In this document: piece by piece, positions 33,001 to 44,335 of the stretch
How positions within the stretch are numbered: position 1 is the first letter of the stretch
Layout: each line of letters opens with the position of its first letter
Assembly (NCBI RefSeq): GCF_000003815.2
Contig: NW_023365920.1
Span: 159,673-218,763, forward strand
DNA: 59,091 bases
Direction: 5' to 3'
DNA from: Branchiostoma floridae
Lineage: Eukaryota > Chordata > Leptocardii > Amphioxiformes > Branchiostomatidae
Position numbers and translations under genes: made by a program
The notes under the pieces: model-generated
Seen by the model: the letters and a program-made list of their open reading frames with translations, nothing else
The model's database searches: none
What the model was told of the DNA's origin: nothing

Positions 33001-36000
33001 AAGCCATAGATACCGGTGTAGGTATGATTCACACCAAATAAGACACGCATACCCGATGCAAAAGTTCCAATTTAAGCCACACAAAACACATAAAGCCTAC
33101 CTAAAGATGCGGAAAGGTTTAAACTTACGCCGCCTTTACTAAAAATAAATGACAACTATAGTCCAAGGAAAGATCACGGAAAGCGTTCGGATAAGTACGT
33201 TTCTGCACTTCTTCACGTGCCTTTCAGGGTGTGTAAACGACACATAAACGTGGGGAAATCGTGACGGAAATCGACTGTAAATGTGGTCAAAAGATCACGG
33301 AAAGGTCTTAAGAAACGCGTGCTTTCCGCCCTTATAGGTTACGAAAAACTGTCATTAACGACGCCTTTAAGCGTCTAATAGTTGCGGAAAGGCACGTGAA
33401 GGAGTGCCGAAACGTACATATAAGTGCATTAAAGGGAATCTTTACGTTCACGGATAGATGTCGTTAAGTTGCGGAAAGGGTGCAGAAAGGTCTTAATAAA
33501 CGCGTGCTTTCCGCCCGTATAGGTTACGAAAAACTGTCATTAACGACGCCTTTAAGCGTCTAATAGTTGCGGAAAGGCACGTGAAGGAGTGCCGAAACGC
33601 ACATTTAAGTGCCAACGTAAAGGTAACATTAAAGGGAACCTTTACGTTCACGGATAGATATCGTTAAGTTGCGGAAAGGGTGCAGAAACGTCGCGTTTAC
33701 GTTGAGTTTAAGCTTGCTTAAATACCAGATTTCGTGCTGTGATAAACACCTCAGAAATGCCTTGGCCAAATGTGGCTCCCAAAACTGGACCTTCAAGAAA
33801 GCTCTTAAACCCTCGGACCACTTCAGAAAACACTCAAGAGCATTGACCGACAGAAACAAGGTCAACCTTACCATCCCCTATGTCCAGGGAGTTTCAGAAA
33901 ACTCCAAAACTTCAAAAAAACTTCCAAAACTTCAACATTGCCACTGACTTCAAACCACAGTCAACCCTCCGGCACAAACTGGTACATCCAAAAGACCGAC
34001 CTCGGAAGGTAGCAAGGCCAATGTAATTTCAAATGTGAAGAACCCAACTGTAACAACACAAAGATTGGCGAGACCAGGCGGCCACTTAAAGAAAGGTACA
34101 AAGAACATTGCAAACCTAGCGGTAAAACGAAAACTAGTTAATTCTAGCTGAAACGCCTGACCGTTTTCAAAATCATATCCTGTTGCTTGAGTAACTGATT
34201 TTGGGCTTTTTTTTTTACAAAGAATACACTAGAATATGTGTGGTGTATCTTGCACCAGCATTTAGCTAACAAACGTAATCATTTATGTTTCTTTCTAGTC
34301 AGCATTCTAATGACGCATTTCTTTCCGGCGGATCTATTTTTATTGACCATCAATATTGTTGAGCTAGCTGCTACTTACGTCGGAGAGTCGGTGTACTCTA
34401 TCAAGCCGACTCTGGTAGCCGTTGGGCTGATGTTCAGTCCATCTGACAAGTCCACTGCAAACTTTTTGACCTTTGCGAAGTTGACAGCTTGGATACTGCC
34501 GGATCCATCTAGCACGAAAACCATGTCCAATTGCTGGTGCTTTTTTGCAGCACTCCCTGTACATGTGGTGGAATGAAATGAAGTGGAATACGTTCAATTT
34601 GTGTGCACTTGGGTAATGGAAGTATATTTAGAGAAAGTAGTAAACTACATTATCATATATCCAGATGACGTCGGCCAATCAGAAGTCCCCATTTCATATC
34701 GGCTATACCGCCGAAACGTCATTGAAGTGCCAAAAGGGTTGAATAATGAATCTACAGCGATCAGGTATTTATCAATATGCATCTCTCCTTCTGATTGGTC
34801 AATGTCCTGTGCATCTCTCCTTCTGATTGGTCAATGTCCTTTGCGTCTCTTCTGATTGGTTCGGGTCGTTCGTTGCAACATATTGAAATAAACGACCAGA
34901 TCTAATCCTAATGAGAGATGCACAGGAAATTACCAATCAGAAGGAGAGATACATATCCCCCTGCAGAGGAGGAATGGGTAGAGTAGAGTAGAGTTGAAAA
35001 AGATTTGACATGCCAAGACTGCAATGTTACGAAATATTGTCTGTAGAAATTCAAAATGAAAACAATAGTACAAAAGCATTCTAAATCCAAAATCGTATGT
35101 ACCAAAAAATCTTATGTACCAAAAGCGCAGATGTAAATTCCCAACTGTACTTGTTCAAAACTGAACAGCTCTATTAACATAAAACCACCTCGTTCGCTTT
35201 GCCTACTCGTTGGCTTTATTCGGCGCTTTGACACAACTCGGGCTGGTAACCCTTAATCAGTCAACTGCATTTACAACCACCTGGGACCGTCCTGGGTAGT
35301 AATAGTGACTGATACTGTGGTAATACAGCCCAGCTTCCGATTTTCGTGTCTTTTAATCTCACAAAAAATAGGCTCACTAAATTGGAGTGATAGATAGCTA
35401 TATGCCTTTTGTTGTGCGGTACGTGCTTTATGCAATTGCATTTTATCTCTATCTACTTGACAGTCACCACAATATAGCGTTATAGCTACTATAAAGTACA
35501 TGTTTGCAGTGTTATCAAATTCCCATCTACCCACCTGATTCGATGATCATAGACTTGGAGTCAACATCTTGTATGCTGATGGTGTCGACCTTGATAATCG
35601 AACAGGCTCCACGAAAGTAGTCATCGTCAAAAAGCATGATGCTATTCGGGGTAACCAGCCGGAGAGACCGGATCTGACCTGTATTGAAAATCAGAATTAC
35701 GGTGAACTTTTATCGCCCGTACTCCTAAAGCCCGTTTCATGTACGATATAGGGAGAGACGCTACAGAGCCAACTGTCCTAAGAAAGATGTGGAAGTAAAA
35801 TGTGTATACTACTGTTCACTTGAGTGCTTCCTGGTAGCAAATTCCGACGTTATTTGGATCTTCTTTTGGAAATGTCGTTATAACTTCTCTATGATGAGAC
35901 TTACACAAGTATGATGATATCATGAAGAATGAAAAACTAGACAATATGTCATGCACGTGCTAAACAAACTTTAATATTATCTCTGGTATCAAAACAAATG

Positions 36001-36592
36001 AAGGATATCAAAGGCGTACCTGTCCATTGATCTCCAGTCTTCAGGGATTGCGTCATCTTCTTAATTTGTTCGGGATTCTCATACCCATCGTCTGTGGGCT
36101 TCAGCAGAAATGACGCTCCCATGAAATTGTTCTCAGTGTACACAAGCCATGTTCCCTTATCCACCCAGATGGAGTCAACGGTACTTTTGCCTGCCGGCAC
36201 TTCCGCAACTAACGGTAAAGAGAAGTATGTAAGGTAATTTCTATATTGTAGTTTCTTGATAATATTATCAGAATGCGTCATTTCCCTTTTTACAGTCATT
36301 TTTTTGTAAAAGACCGATCCCAAAAATGCAAACACCTTACCTATCACTTAGCCATTTAGTAGTGCCTAAATCAGGTGTGAAATTAAACTCAGTCCCAGAC
36401 CTTATGTACAATGTACAAAACCGCCGTGATGTTTTTCGCTCTGCACGAAAAACACCTAGAAGGAAGAAAATCTCTGAAGAAAGGAGACGTTTGCATGCAT
36501 CAAAGGTTACCTTGGAACACGTCGGAAGTAGCCACTTCCTTATACTCGGTGCCTCGGTAATCTTTCTCGTCGTAAAGATAGATGGTGGTCAT
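30099..36592 (-). CDS. Beta-gamma-crystallin protein with inserted von Willebrand A domain
   Basis: Exons (minus strand): 36592-36511, 36208-36020, 35678-35535, 34556-34379, [one not found], 31119-30894, 30229-30099. All borders are AG/GT and visible phases agree (1, 1, 1, 2, ?, 1). Greek-key motifs of the form Y/F-x6-G occur one per exon: YDEKDYRG (exon 1), YTENNFMG (exon 2), FDDDYFRG (exon 3) and, after the vWA part, YSGGRYHG (last exon, stop TAG at 30101-30099). The vWA part starts LDMVFVLDGSGS (MIDAS D-x-S-x-S) and resumes with AAIVVTDG and YGVGIG. The first ATG opens straight into a Greek key, so no signal peptide is seen and a cytosolic protein is likely. Crystallin folds bind calcium or act structurally; vWA MIDAS domains bind ligands through a metal. 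The missing central vWA exon must lie between 31120 and 34378, which includes the gap 31694-31793. Confidence 0.85.
30490..30731. mobile_element. SINE-like fragment followed by a 158-bp palindromic MITE
   Basis: 30490-30570 matches the 'tttcctcactc...aggtgaaaatgagtac' part of the SINE-like repeat. 30571-30731 is a MITE beginning AGGTCACATTTCCAAACCGG and ending with its exact inverse, in the intron before the last crystallin exon. The same CCGGTTTGGAAATGT end recurs as halves in the composite repeats at 38-42 kb. Confidence 0.75.
31694..31793. other. Assembly gap (100 N)
   Basis: Exactly 100 N, probably a placeholder of unknown true length, inside the crystallin-vWA gene where the central vWA exon is expected. 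Confidence 0.95.
33301..33680. repeat. Tandem repeat, 185-bp unit, two copies
   Basis: AAAGGTCTTA...ACGCGTGCTTTCCGCC begins at 33301 and again at 33486. Each copy contains the small hairpin GACGCCTTTAAGCGTC and GTTGCGGAAAGG. Related shorter fragments extend upstream to about 33120. It lies in the large intron that splits the vWA exons. Confidence 0.85.
33670..34136 (+). pseudogene. Penelope-like element fragment with GIY-YIG-type endonuclease region
   Basis: Frames broken by shifts read KVNLTIPYVQGVSE, then STLRHKLVHPKDRPRK, then a Cys-rich stretch (QCNFKCEEPNCNN) and IGETRRPLKERYKEH. The order 'IPYV-GVSE', 'KLVHPKD', Cys-rich finger, 'IGET-R-L--R--EH' is that of the C-terminal finger and GIY-YIG endonuclease of Penelope-like retroelements. 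The copy sits on the plus strand, opposite to the host gene, in its large intron. Confidence 0.75.
34760..34960. repeat. Repeated CCAAT-type motif with inverted end
   Basis: CTCCTTCTGATTGGTCAATG occurs twice in tandem (about 34787 and 34820), a third time as a shorter form (about 34848), and once inverted (about 34931-34950). GAAATAAACGACC at about 34885 lies between. A small mobile or duplicated element in the intron; similar CTGATTGG units are at about 9064. Confidence 0.5.
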
Positions 36593-36844
36593 CTTCCTAA
36601 AATGAAATCTGACAATTAGGCTACGTATCGAAGCAATAAAAAGTGGAAAACTTAATCAACATCGGTAATGTTCCGTGGGCCGTCCCTTAAAACTTCTCAA
36701 CGTGTGGCAAACCTGCTCGGCATTCTAGCTCAGTATGCCGTGTTGTCATTTGTATTAGCTTAGTTTAATTTCCTTTTCACTCTTTGAGCCACATGTGGCC
36801 CTCAGCGCAATTAGCTTACGGGCATGAACAAGCAATATAGATTA

Positions 36845-37753
36845 TTACCTTCGCCAAGAAGGTTATGTTTTGAGTAGCGTTATCTTCGCCAAGGTTATGT
36901 TTTGGGTAGCGTTTGTATGTTTGTATGTATGTATGTATGTTTGTATGTATGTAGAAGACCAGCATAACTCGAGAACGCCCAGATGGATTGTATTGATATT
37001 CGGTATGTGGGTAGGTCTTGATGAGACCTGGAAACGATTAGAATTTGCCCCCCTCCCGGCGGCCTGTAACGGTACTGCAGCGGAATTTCAGGTTTGATAT
37101 CTCGAGTTCTGGACTTGCTGCGGCTATGATTTTGATTGGTAGGAAGCCTTTGATGCCGAGAGTAAGTGGTATAGGTCTGGCCCCCCTAGCGGCTTGTTTT
37201 GGAACTGCAGGGCATGTTCAGTATCAGACCTTGAATGGCAATAACTCAAGAAGGGGTTGATGGATTGTTATGATTTTTGGCATGTTTCATATGATTACAT
37301 ATTAATTATGTAAATTGGAATATAATTTGCATAATCAATGAGGAAATCGTCTAAACACGCTATGTAGGATTATTGCAACATGTGACATTTGTAACTGAGA
37401 AAGAGAAGAATATTGATAGATGCAAAATGAATAAATAATTTGCAGGATTAATGAGAAAATGCTATAATGTCATTGTGGTAAACGACGGGAGCTTCTTATT
37501 TGTAGCATTTGGAAGTTATGTACAAGTGAACATCGTTGAACATTGATTATGCAAATGAGGTCCTCATTTTTATAAATTATCAGAAAATGCGATTAAAGCC
37601 TTCTTTCTTAACATAGATGGTGTACGTGTCTGTTGTTTGGTGGAGGAGATGATCAACTAATGACTTATGTAAATGAGGAGCTTATTTGCATAATCAATGA
37701 CAAACACAATTAATACAGCAGTTGTAAAGGTTAGAATCATTTGGCGAAGGTAT
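36845..37753. mobile_element. DNA element with TTACCTTCGCCAA inverted ends
   Basis: Begins TTACCTTCGCCAA (36845) and ends TTGGCGAAGGTA (about 37741-37752). About 0.9 kb with no transposase frame. The left part duplicates 'aaggttatgttttg.gtagcg' and holds a (TGTA)n microsatellite (36915-36950). It lies directly upstream of the crystallin-vWA gene. Confidence 0.65.
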
Positions 37754-37865
37754 AGGGTCGTGGAATTCTAGTCTCACGTTGGTTTCTACAAAACAACACT
37801 CGGAGACCCAAATTTGAAGTGTTGAACAGAGTACGTTTGGACTTCGGTGTGATACTGCAAAGGGC

Positions 37866-40800
37866 AAAATTTTTTTCAGGAGATATAATTTCGCGGTAGG
37901 AACGTTTCGCAGTGGGTTTAAGTTCGCGGTTAAAAGTTCAGTAGCGCTATAGTCACATACTAGTAATCAAAATCGGGGTGGCTTTAAGTACAGTGAAGAG
38001 GTCAAAACCGCGAACATGAAACCTCCCGAACATTTCCTTTTTTACAGTATAGGCAGCCGCAGCGCGTGCCTGAGGATGTCAGGGTCACAGCTAGGTAGGT
38101 AGCTGTAGCGCGTGCCGCAGAATGTCACAGTGTCAAACCGTTTCTTCGTTGGCGTGAACGAAAAATAAAAGTCTATATCAAGAAATACACATTAATTATC
38201 CTCATGACGAATCTGTTACGTTTTGTGTGTATCATTGTTTCCTGTATCATACTCTTGGCCCCGGTTTTGAAATATGACCCTGGCAGAGGCTGGTGCGAGT
38301 ACTGAGAGCTTATTACTTTTAATACTAAGGCCAAGCTGACTTGATTTTATGGATGACATTTCTGGAACTAGTGCGAGAGGGCGAAAATAACAGCCAAAAA
38401 ACCATTGCTGACACCCCCTACCACCCCGAGAAAGTCTTCTGCTCCCACGAGTTGAGCTGGGGACATGATAACGAGCCGACGCCCAACTTGCGCAGAACGG
38501 GTCAGGGTAGGGCGACCCTAACAAATAACTGTAATTATCTCCACAATAGCGTCCGGACGTCGGGAGTGGGAATCCCAGCCAATTCGGTGGACTCTAATTT
38601 CGCATACTCGTGGTGGTTTTACACAGACACACACGCAATGAAAAAGTCGCCGCGAAAACCGGGAACATAAAACCTTCCGAACATTTCCCTTTTTACAGTA
38701 TTGGAAGCCAGAGCGCGTGCCGCAGAATGTTAGGGTTTGGTCACACTGTCAAACCGTTTCTCCGTTGGCGCCATGGCGTGAACGAAAAATAAAAGTCTAT
38801 ATCGAAAAATACACATTATATATCCTCATGACAAATCTGTTTCGTTTTGTGTGTATCATTGTTTCCTGTATCATACTCTTGGCTCCGGTTTTGAAATATG
38901 ACCCTGGCAGAGGCTGGTTCGAGTACTCAGAGCTTATTATTCTTATACTAAAGCCACGCTGACTTGGTTTTATGGATGACATTTCTGCCGGAGATCCCAA
39001 AACTAGTGCGAGAGGGCGAAAACAGCAAAAAACCATTGCTGACACCCCCCTACCACCCCGAGAAAGTGTTCTGCTCCCACCAGCTGATCTGGGGACATGA
39101 TGACGAGTCGACGCCCAACTTGCGCAGAACGGGTCAGGGTAGGGCGACCCTAACAATTAACTGTAATTATCTCCGCAATAGCGTGCCACCGTTTGTGTCT
39201 GGGACGTCAAGGATTTGAATCCCAGCCAATTCGGTGGATTTTGCACACTTATGGCGGTTTTACACAGACACAGACACAGACAAGGACAATGTGGCACTGC
39301 ACTCAACTTTTATCTTAACAGTGCCACAGTACAGAGAGAAGGTAAATGTAGTCTTTTACCTCCCTGCACGAAGTTAGGTACTCATTTTTACACCTGGGTG
39401 AAGTGAGGAGGCCGTATACAGTGCCTTTCCCAAGGGCACAACGTCGGGGGCACGGTGAGTATCGAACTCGGGACCTAGAGCTCGAGACCTCTCGGGACGC
39501 AAAAATTGGAAGTTTCACATCGGCTTAAGTTCGCGCGTGAAAGTACAGTACCGTTACAGTGAAAATGTCGCGGTGGTTTTAAGTTCACAGTGAAGAGTTC
39601 ACCGCAAAAAGTGCGAACATGACACCTCCCGAACATTTCCTTTTTAACAGTATAGGCAGCCGCAGCGCCTGCCCGAGGATGTCAGGGTCAAAGTTAGGTA
39701 TTAAGGTAGCTGTAGCGCGTGTCTCATAATGTCAAACCATGTTTCCGTTGGCGTGAACGAAAAATGAAAGTCTATATCGAAAAATACACGCACATCAATT
39801 ATCCTCATGCCGAATCTGTTACATTTTGTATGTATCATTGTTTCCTATATCATACTCTTGGCCCCGGGTTTGAAATATGACCCTGGCCAGAGGCTGGTGC
39901 GAGTACTCAGACTCAGAGATTATTATTTTAATACTAAGGCCACGCTGACTTGATTTTATGGATTACATTTCTGGAGACCCCAAAACTATTGCGAGAGGGC
40001 GAAAAAAACAGCAAAAAATACATTGCTGACACCCCCCTACCACCCCTAGATAGACTCCTGCTCCCACCATCTGAGCTAAAGACATGATACCGAGGCGACG
40101 CCCAACTTGCGCAGAACGGGTCAGGGTAGGACGACCCTAACAATTAACTGTAATTACCCCCACAATAGCGTGCCGCCGTTTGTGCCTGACAATCTCAGAC
40201 GTGGGGGAGTTTGAAGTCTAATAAGTTAGTATGGTGGACACTAATTTTGCAGAGAAGTCTCGAACTCACGGCGCCCCATCGCGGTATTGTATTTATGCTT
40301 CCTTTCCAGGCTGTGGTGGTGATGGATTTATATATTAAACAGATTGATATCAGTAAGAAATCAGTAAGAACCTGATTCAAAATAATCAAGCTTTCTTCTG
40401 AAACTAAAATTGCGATTGTGCGTACTTCTACCTTTCCGAGAGGAGGGCTGTATACGTATCTAGCGTAATTCAGCTCGCGTTGCGACAGGAAACTCAGCTA
40501 TATATACAGCGTACACTTCCCCGGCTACGCAGTGATCTGACCCCGAATAGTAAAAAATACAATTACAAAAAAGTGACACCGCGTACATAAACAAAGTCCC
40601 GTATATATTTATCTAAAAGTATATTTTAGACCTCTGTATTGAATTTCCTTTTTACAGACGACACCAATCACATGTTAGAGCGTAACTAAACTTGGACACC
40701 TACACCGCAGCGCGGGCGCGAGTCCCGCCGCCAGCACCGCCACGCACCCCGGCGAAGTGGAGAAGTCACACAATCGCGAGCGTGTACATATCTCAAGTCC

Positions 40801-42130
40801 GTATGAGATCCGCATAGACAGTTTTTTTATGCGCAGCCGCATAAAACGCATCTCAATCGTTTTGTGCCAGTTTTAGGTACGCGTGTTTGGCCGCACAATG
40901 AGTAAAATTGCAATGTCTTTACTCTTTAGTAATCTTGCTAAAACCACAACATGCCAAAGGAGGGGGGCTCGAAAGTATCAAGATCCGATACACCGAAATT
41001 TAGCCCCAAATTCTATGATCAGTATGATCTGGAAATCAGTTTACTAATAACAGTAACGTCGCAAGCAGCATGGTTAGAAAGGTGACTAGTAAAGTCCCGG
41101 TCAAAGGCCTTGTACTAAAAGCTGACGGAAGGCATGCTTGGAAATCCTTACTACATCAAAATTGTAGGATGACCTACGACAAATGTGAAGGGACTGCGAA
41201 GTTTTGGCTTGGCGACATAAAGAAAACAATACAACATAGAAATCCCTACAAAAACTCCTAAAAACACGTCAAAAACAGCCGGAGTCTAACCTCTGCTTGG
41301 AGAGTACTGCGACGGTACCTCCCCCGACTTTTACCAAGCGTAGTTTTCCCGCAAGCTAACCCACTCCTCGCCGTCTTTGCCTAAACGATTTCTACAAACT
41401 GTTTTCCTACCTTTCCTCCCTGTGTACATGAGAACTTCAATCAGAATTTGAAACAAAAATATCTGGATCATTACACAGATTGTTGTCGTGTCCGATTTAC
41501 AACTTTACACATACGTCGTGAATATCCTGACAACTTCCAACGCCGCATTATCAAAATCTCGAGTTTATCAACTAGTTTTTCCCGTGAACTATCACAGAAT
41601 AGATTCTGGTGTGAAATAAGGTAGGAAAAGCTTCATCAGATTGCTTCAAAAGGTAGTTAGAATTAGACATAAGGGACCGTGTATGTTCGGAGTAATACTG
41701 TTAAAGAGGAAAAATATTCGCGGATACTTAATTTCACGTTAAGAAGAAAATGGAGTTTTGGCGGTGGTTGAAGTTCGCGGTTGAAGCTATAGTAGCGCTA
41801 CAATCACATAATAGGCAGAAAAGTCTGAGTGGTTTTCAGTCCACGGTGAAGAGGTCACCGCGAAGAAAGGGAATCTAAAACCTCCTGAACATTTCCTTTT
41901 TTACAGTATAGGCAGCAGCAGCGCGTGCCTTAGAATGTCCGGGTCACAGTGCCAAACCGTTGCGGTGACCGCGGGAACGAAAAATAGAAGTGTATATCAA
42001 GAAATACACATTTTATCTATCCTCGTAACTAGTTTTCTGTTACGTTTTATGTGTATTGTTGTTTTCTCTCTATATCGTAATTTGCCCGGCCGAGCACCGG
42101 TTTGGAAATGTTACGCGCCTTGTCTTGTTT
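37866..42130. repeat. Composite repeat, four related copies
   Basis: Copies at about 37866-38580, 38595-39215, 39520-40190 and a shorter one at 41700-42130. Each starts with a TTCGCGGT-MITE remnant ending in 'tttttacagtat', then 'agcgcgtgcc', 'caaaccgttt', 'gaacgaaaaat', 'cggttttgaaatatgaccctgg', and (first three) 'cgcagaacgggtcagggt'. Frames on the minus strand that repeat with the unit show no domain. A SINE-like fragment (39345-39500) separates copies 2 and 3. Confidence 0.8.
40191..41699. other. No gene seen; GC-rich stretch at 40700-40760
   Basis: A CG-rich stretch (about 40700-40765) stands out from the A/T-rich surroundings. A 63-codon frame at 41070-41261 has no recognisable domain. 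Nothing else can be supported. Confidence 0.3.
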
Positions 42131-43430
42131 ACATGTATGCTGGGCTCCCTCGGAAATCAACTTTTAAAAGTTTTAGGGGTTACCCAGTTGTCTATATAGA
42201 TGAAATTAATAGATTAATAAATGTGACCCTGGTAGAAGCTAGTGCATCACGCCGAGTGGTAATAGTATTCAGATTGAGATTATTATATCTCTTAATCCTA
42301 AACAAATATATGTACAGCAATTTACTTACGGTTATCTTGTGCGGCTACGACTGTCTGTTTCTCTGCTGACGAAGTTTCGGAGGGTGATCTCACCGATGTC
42401 TCTTCCGTCGGTCGAAACGTCAGAGTGACCGCTCACAGGTCTGGGAAGAATATATAGAGCCCTGAACTTTAGGGGGCGTTGTCTAGCTTACATGTATGTC
42501 TCATTCGGGCGGGCGTTCCTGTGAGTCATTAAATGTAGGGCGTTCCTCGGTCGGATTCCTTCACCAAGTAACCATGATAATGGCCAGGTGTGCAACAAAA
42601 GGAGGGCGACTTGTGTCATTTGTCACACTTAGTGTCATGTACCCTGAATCAGCTCCTGACAGTGAGTTAATTATTGTGTATCTCACTGTCAAGATAGCCT
42701 CCATAGCAGACGCTCTAGGCATTTTTTCGTCTTTTTTTGTGTGCTCATAATACACTTTTGCTGGCCATTTCTTTTTGTACTGGGTCGCTTGTACTGCTGG
42801 GTATGTACTGCCGGTATATATTATGAGCCAAAAATGAAGACGAAAAAGGCTATTCAGGCTACTGTCAGAAGCTGATTGGGCCCCTCCGTGGCCTTCAACT
42901 CTGACCAGAAAGAACCAGAAGTATCAAAAGGAGCTCAGGATGCTTTATCATTATTTATGACTATCAGTCCAATAGGAGCTCAGGGTTCTCCGTCACCATG
43001 GAAACCAGTCATCACAGCCTCCAACACCACGGCAGACAGTTCTGCAGCTTGACAATGATTGTTCCACGTTGTCTCCCCTCCCCTCCCCTCCCTCTCCGCA
43101 ATTTGTGCACGATCCTACCATCATGCATTATTCATGGCTTTACTTTAGTCACCTATTTTGTGCCTAATTTAACATAGGAATGCCTTTGTAATGAGCCGCC
43201 TATAAGATATGATAAAGTTCCACTGGAACGCGAAGTATATTTTGTTAGAGAAATAGACTATTTCAAACGAAGATCAAAACAACAACGACAAACGATTACA
43301 ATACTTGAAGGAAAGTCGGCGCGGAACAAGAAAGTCAAAATCGTAGCTGTCGCAACGGGCGGCCCAAGTTACCTCACCGCCCCGTGCGTAAACAGATCGA
43401 TATCGCTCCTGGGTCGACTCCAACACGCGT
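42131..43430. other. No gene seen; short palindromes and a C/T microsatellite
   Basis: A hairpin at 42657-42692 (TGACAGTGAG...CTCACTGTCA) and an inverted pair flanking it ('gacgaaaaaggct...ggctactgtcag' against its inverse, 42690-42880). (CCCCT)n at about 43075-43100. 'ATGATAATGGCCAGGTGTGC' at about 42571 recurs at about 44981, so both lie in a dispersed repeat. Confidence 0.4.
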
Positions 43431-43439
43431 GCGCAAACC

Positions 43440-44335
43440 CAGCCATACTGCACTCAAAGCAGTTATAAGATGGGTGGACATTGTTAATGAAAGATAGTGG
43501 AGAACAATCAGTCTTGTCGATCTTTTTTGCTAGTGAGGGCCCAATATTAACAAAGAAGTTGTTGAAGGTATCTACAATATCTTGAGGGTTGGATATTTCT
43601 CAGAGTTTGCTAGGAAGAACATTCGATTTCTTTTTTTTTATTGAGAAGCTCGTTTACCAATTTTCATATGTTTCTTATGTTATCTGTTGTCTCCTTGATT
43701 TTTTTTATGATAGTGATTTCTTTTAGATAAGCGAATTAATGTGTTGAATTTATTTCTGTAAGTTTTGTATGTCTGGAAAGAAGTTGGATTTGGATTCTTT
43801 ATATATATATTTGTATGACTTGTTTTTCTTGATGGACGATTTGTGAAGTGTAGGAATGAACCAGGGTTTGTTCTTTTCTACATTACGTCCGGAATGAGTA
43901 ATAATCGGGAAACATTCTTCAAACAGAGAAGTAATGACATGAATAAAATGACTGTAGGCATCATTTGCGTTATTGAATAGATTGTCCCACGTTTCCGCCG
44001 CTAATTGGTTTTTGAATTTAGTGATATTAGAACTGGTAAATTTTCGCAAACGACGTTTTTGATTTTTAGTTTTACTCATTCCAGTTTTACATTCCATTAT
44101 GTAAAATGTAGGAAAATGATCCGAAATATCTGTTACAAGCACGCCTGAGGTATAAGATTCGGATAACGAGTTTGTTAATACATTGTCAATTAAAGTAGCT
44201 GATTTGTTAGTTATTCTTGTTGGTTTAGAAATAGTGGGATAAATACTACACGAGAATAACATAATTAGAAAATCTGTCGTCAGAGTATGGCTTTCATTTT
44301 TTAGCAAGTCTATATTGAAATCGCCAAGAAGAAAA
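43440..44335 (-). pseudogene. CR1/L2-like LINE fragment, endonuclease end and RT linker
   Basis: Read from 44335 downward: GDFNIDLLKNESH, then PTISKPTRITNKSATLIDN, VLVTDISDHFPTFYI (the S-D-H of the APE endonuclease), a basic linker with KPWFIPTLHKSS, and after stops and shifts DTFNNFFVNIGPSLAKKI near 43540. These occur in this order at the junction between endonuclease and RT in CR1/L2/jockey-type LINEs. The RT domain itself is missing. Dead copy. Confidence 0.85.

Noticed and set aside
38216-39156. Repeated minus-strand frames of about 100 codons
   Set aside because: They coincide with the composite repeat, carry indels between copies that do not keep frame, and show no domain.
41070-41261. 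63-codon plus-strand frame
   Set aside because: No recognisable domain, no splice or promoter context, surrounded by repeats.
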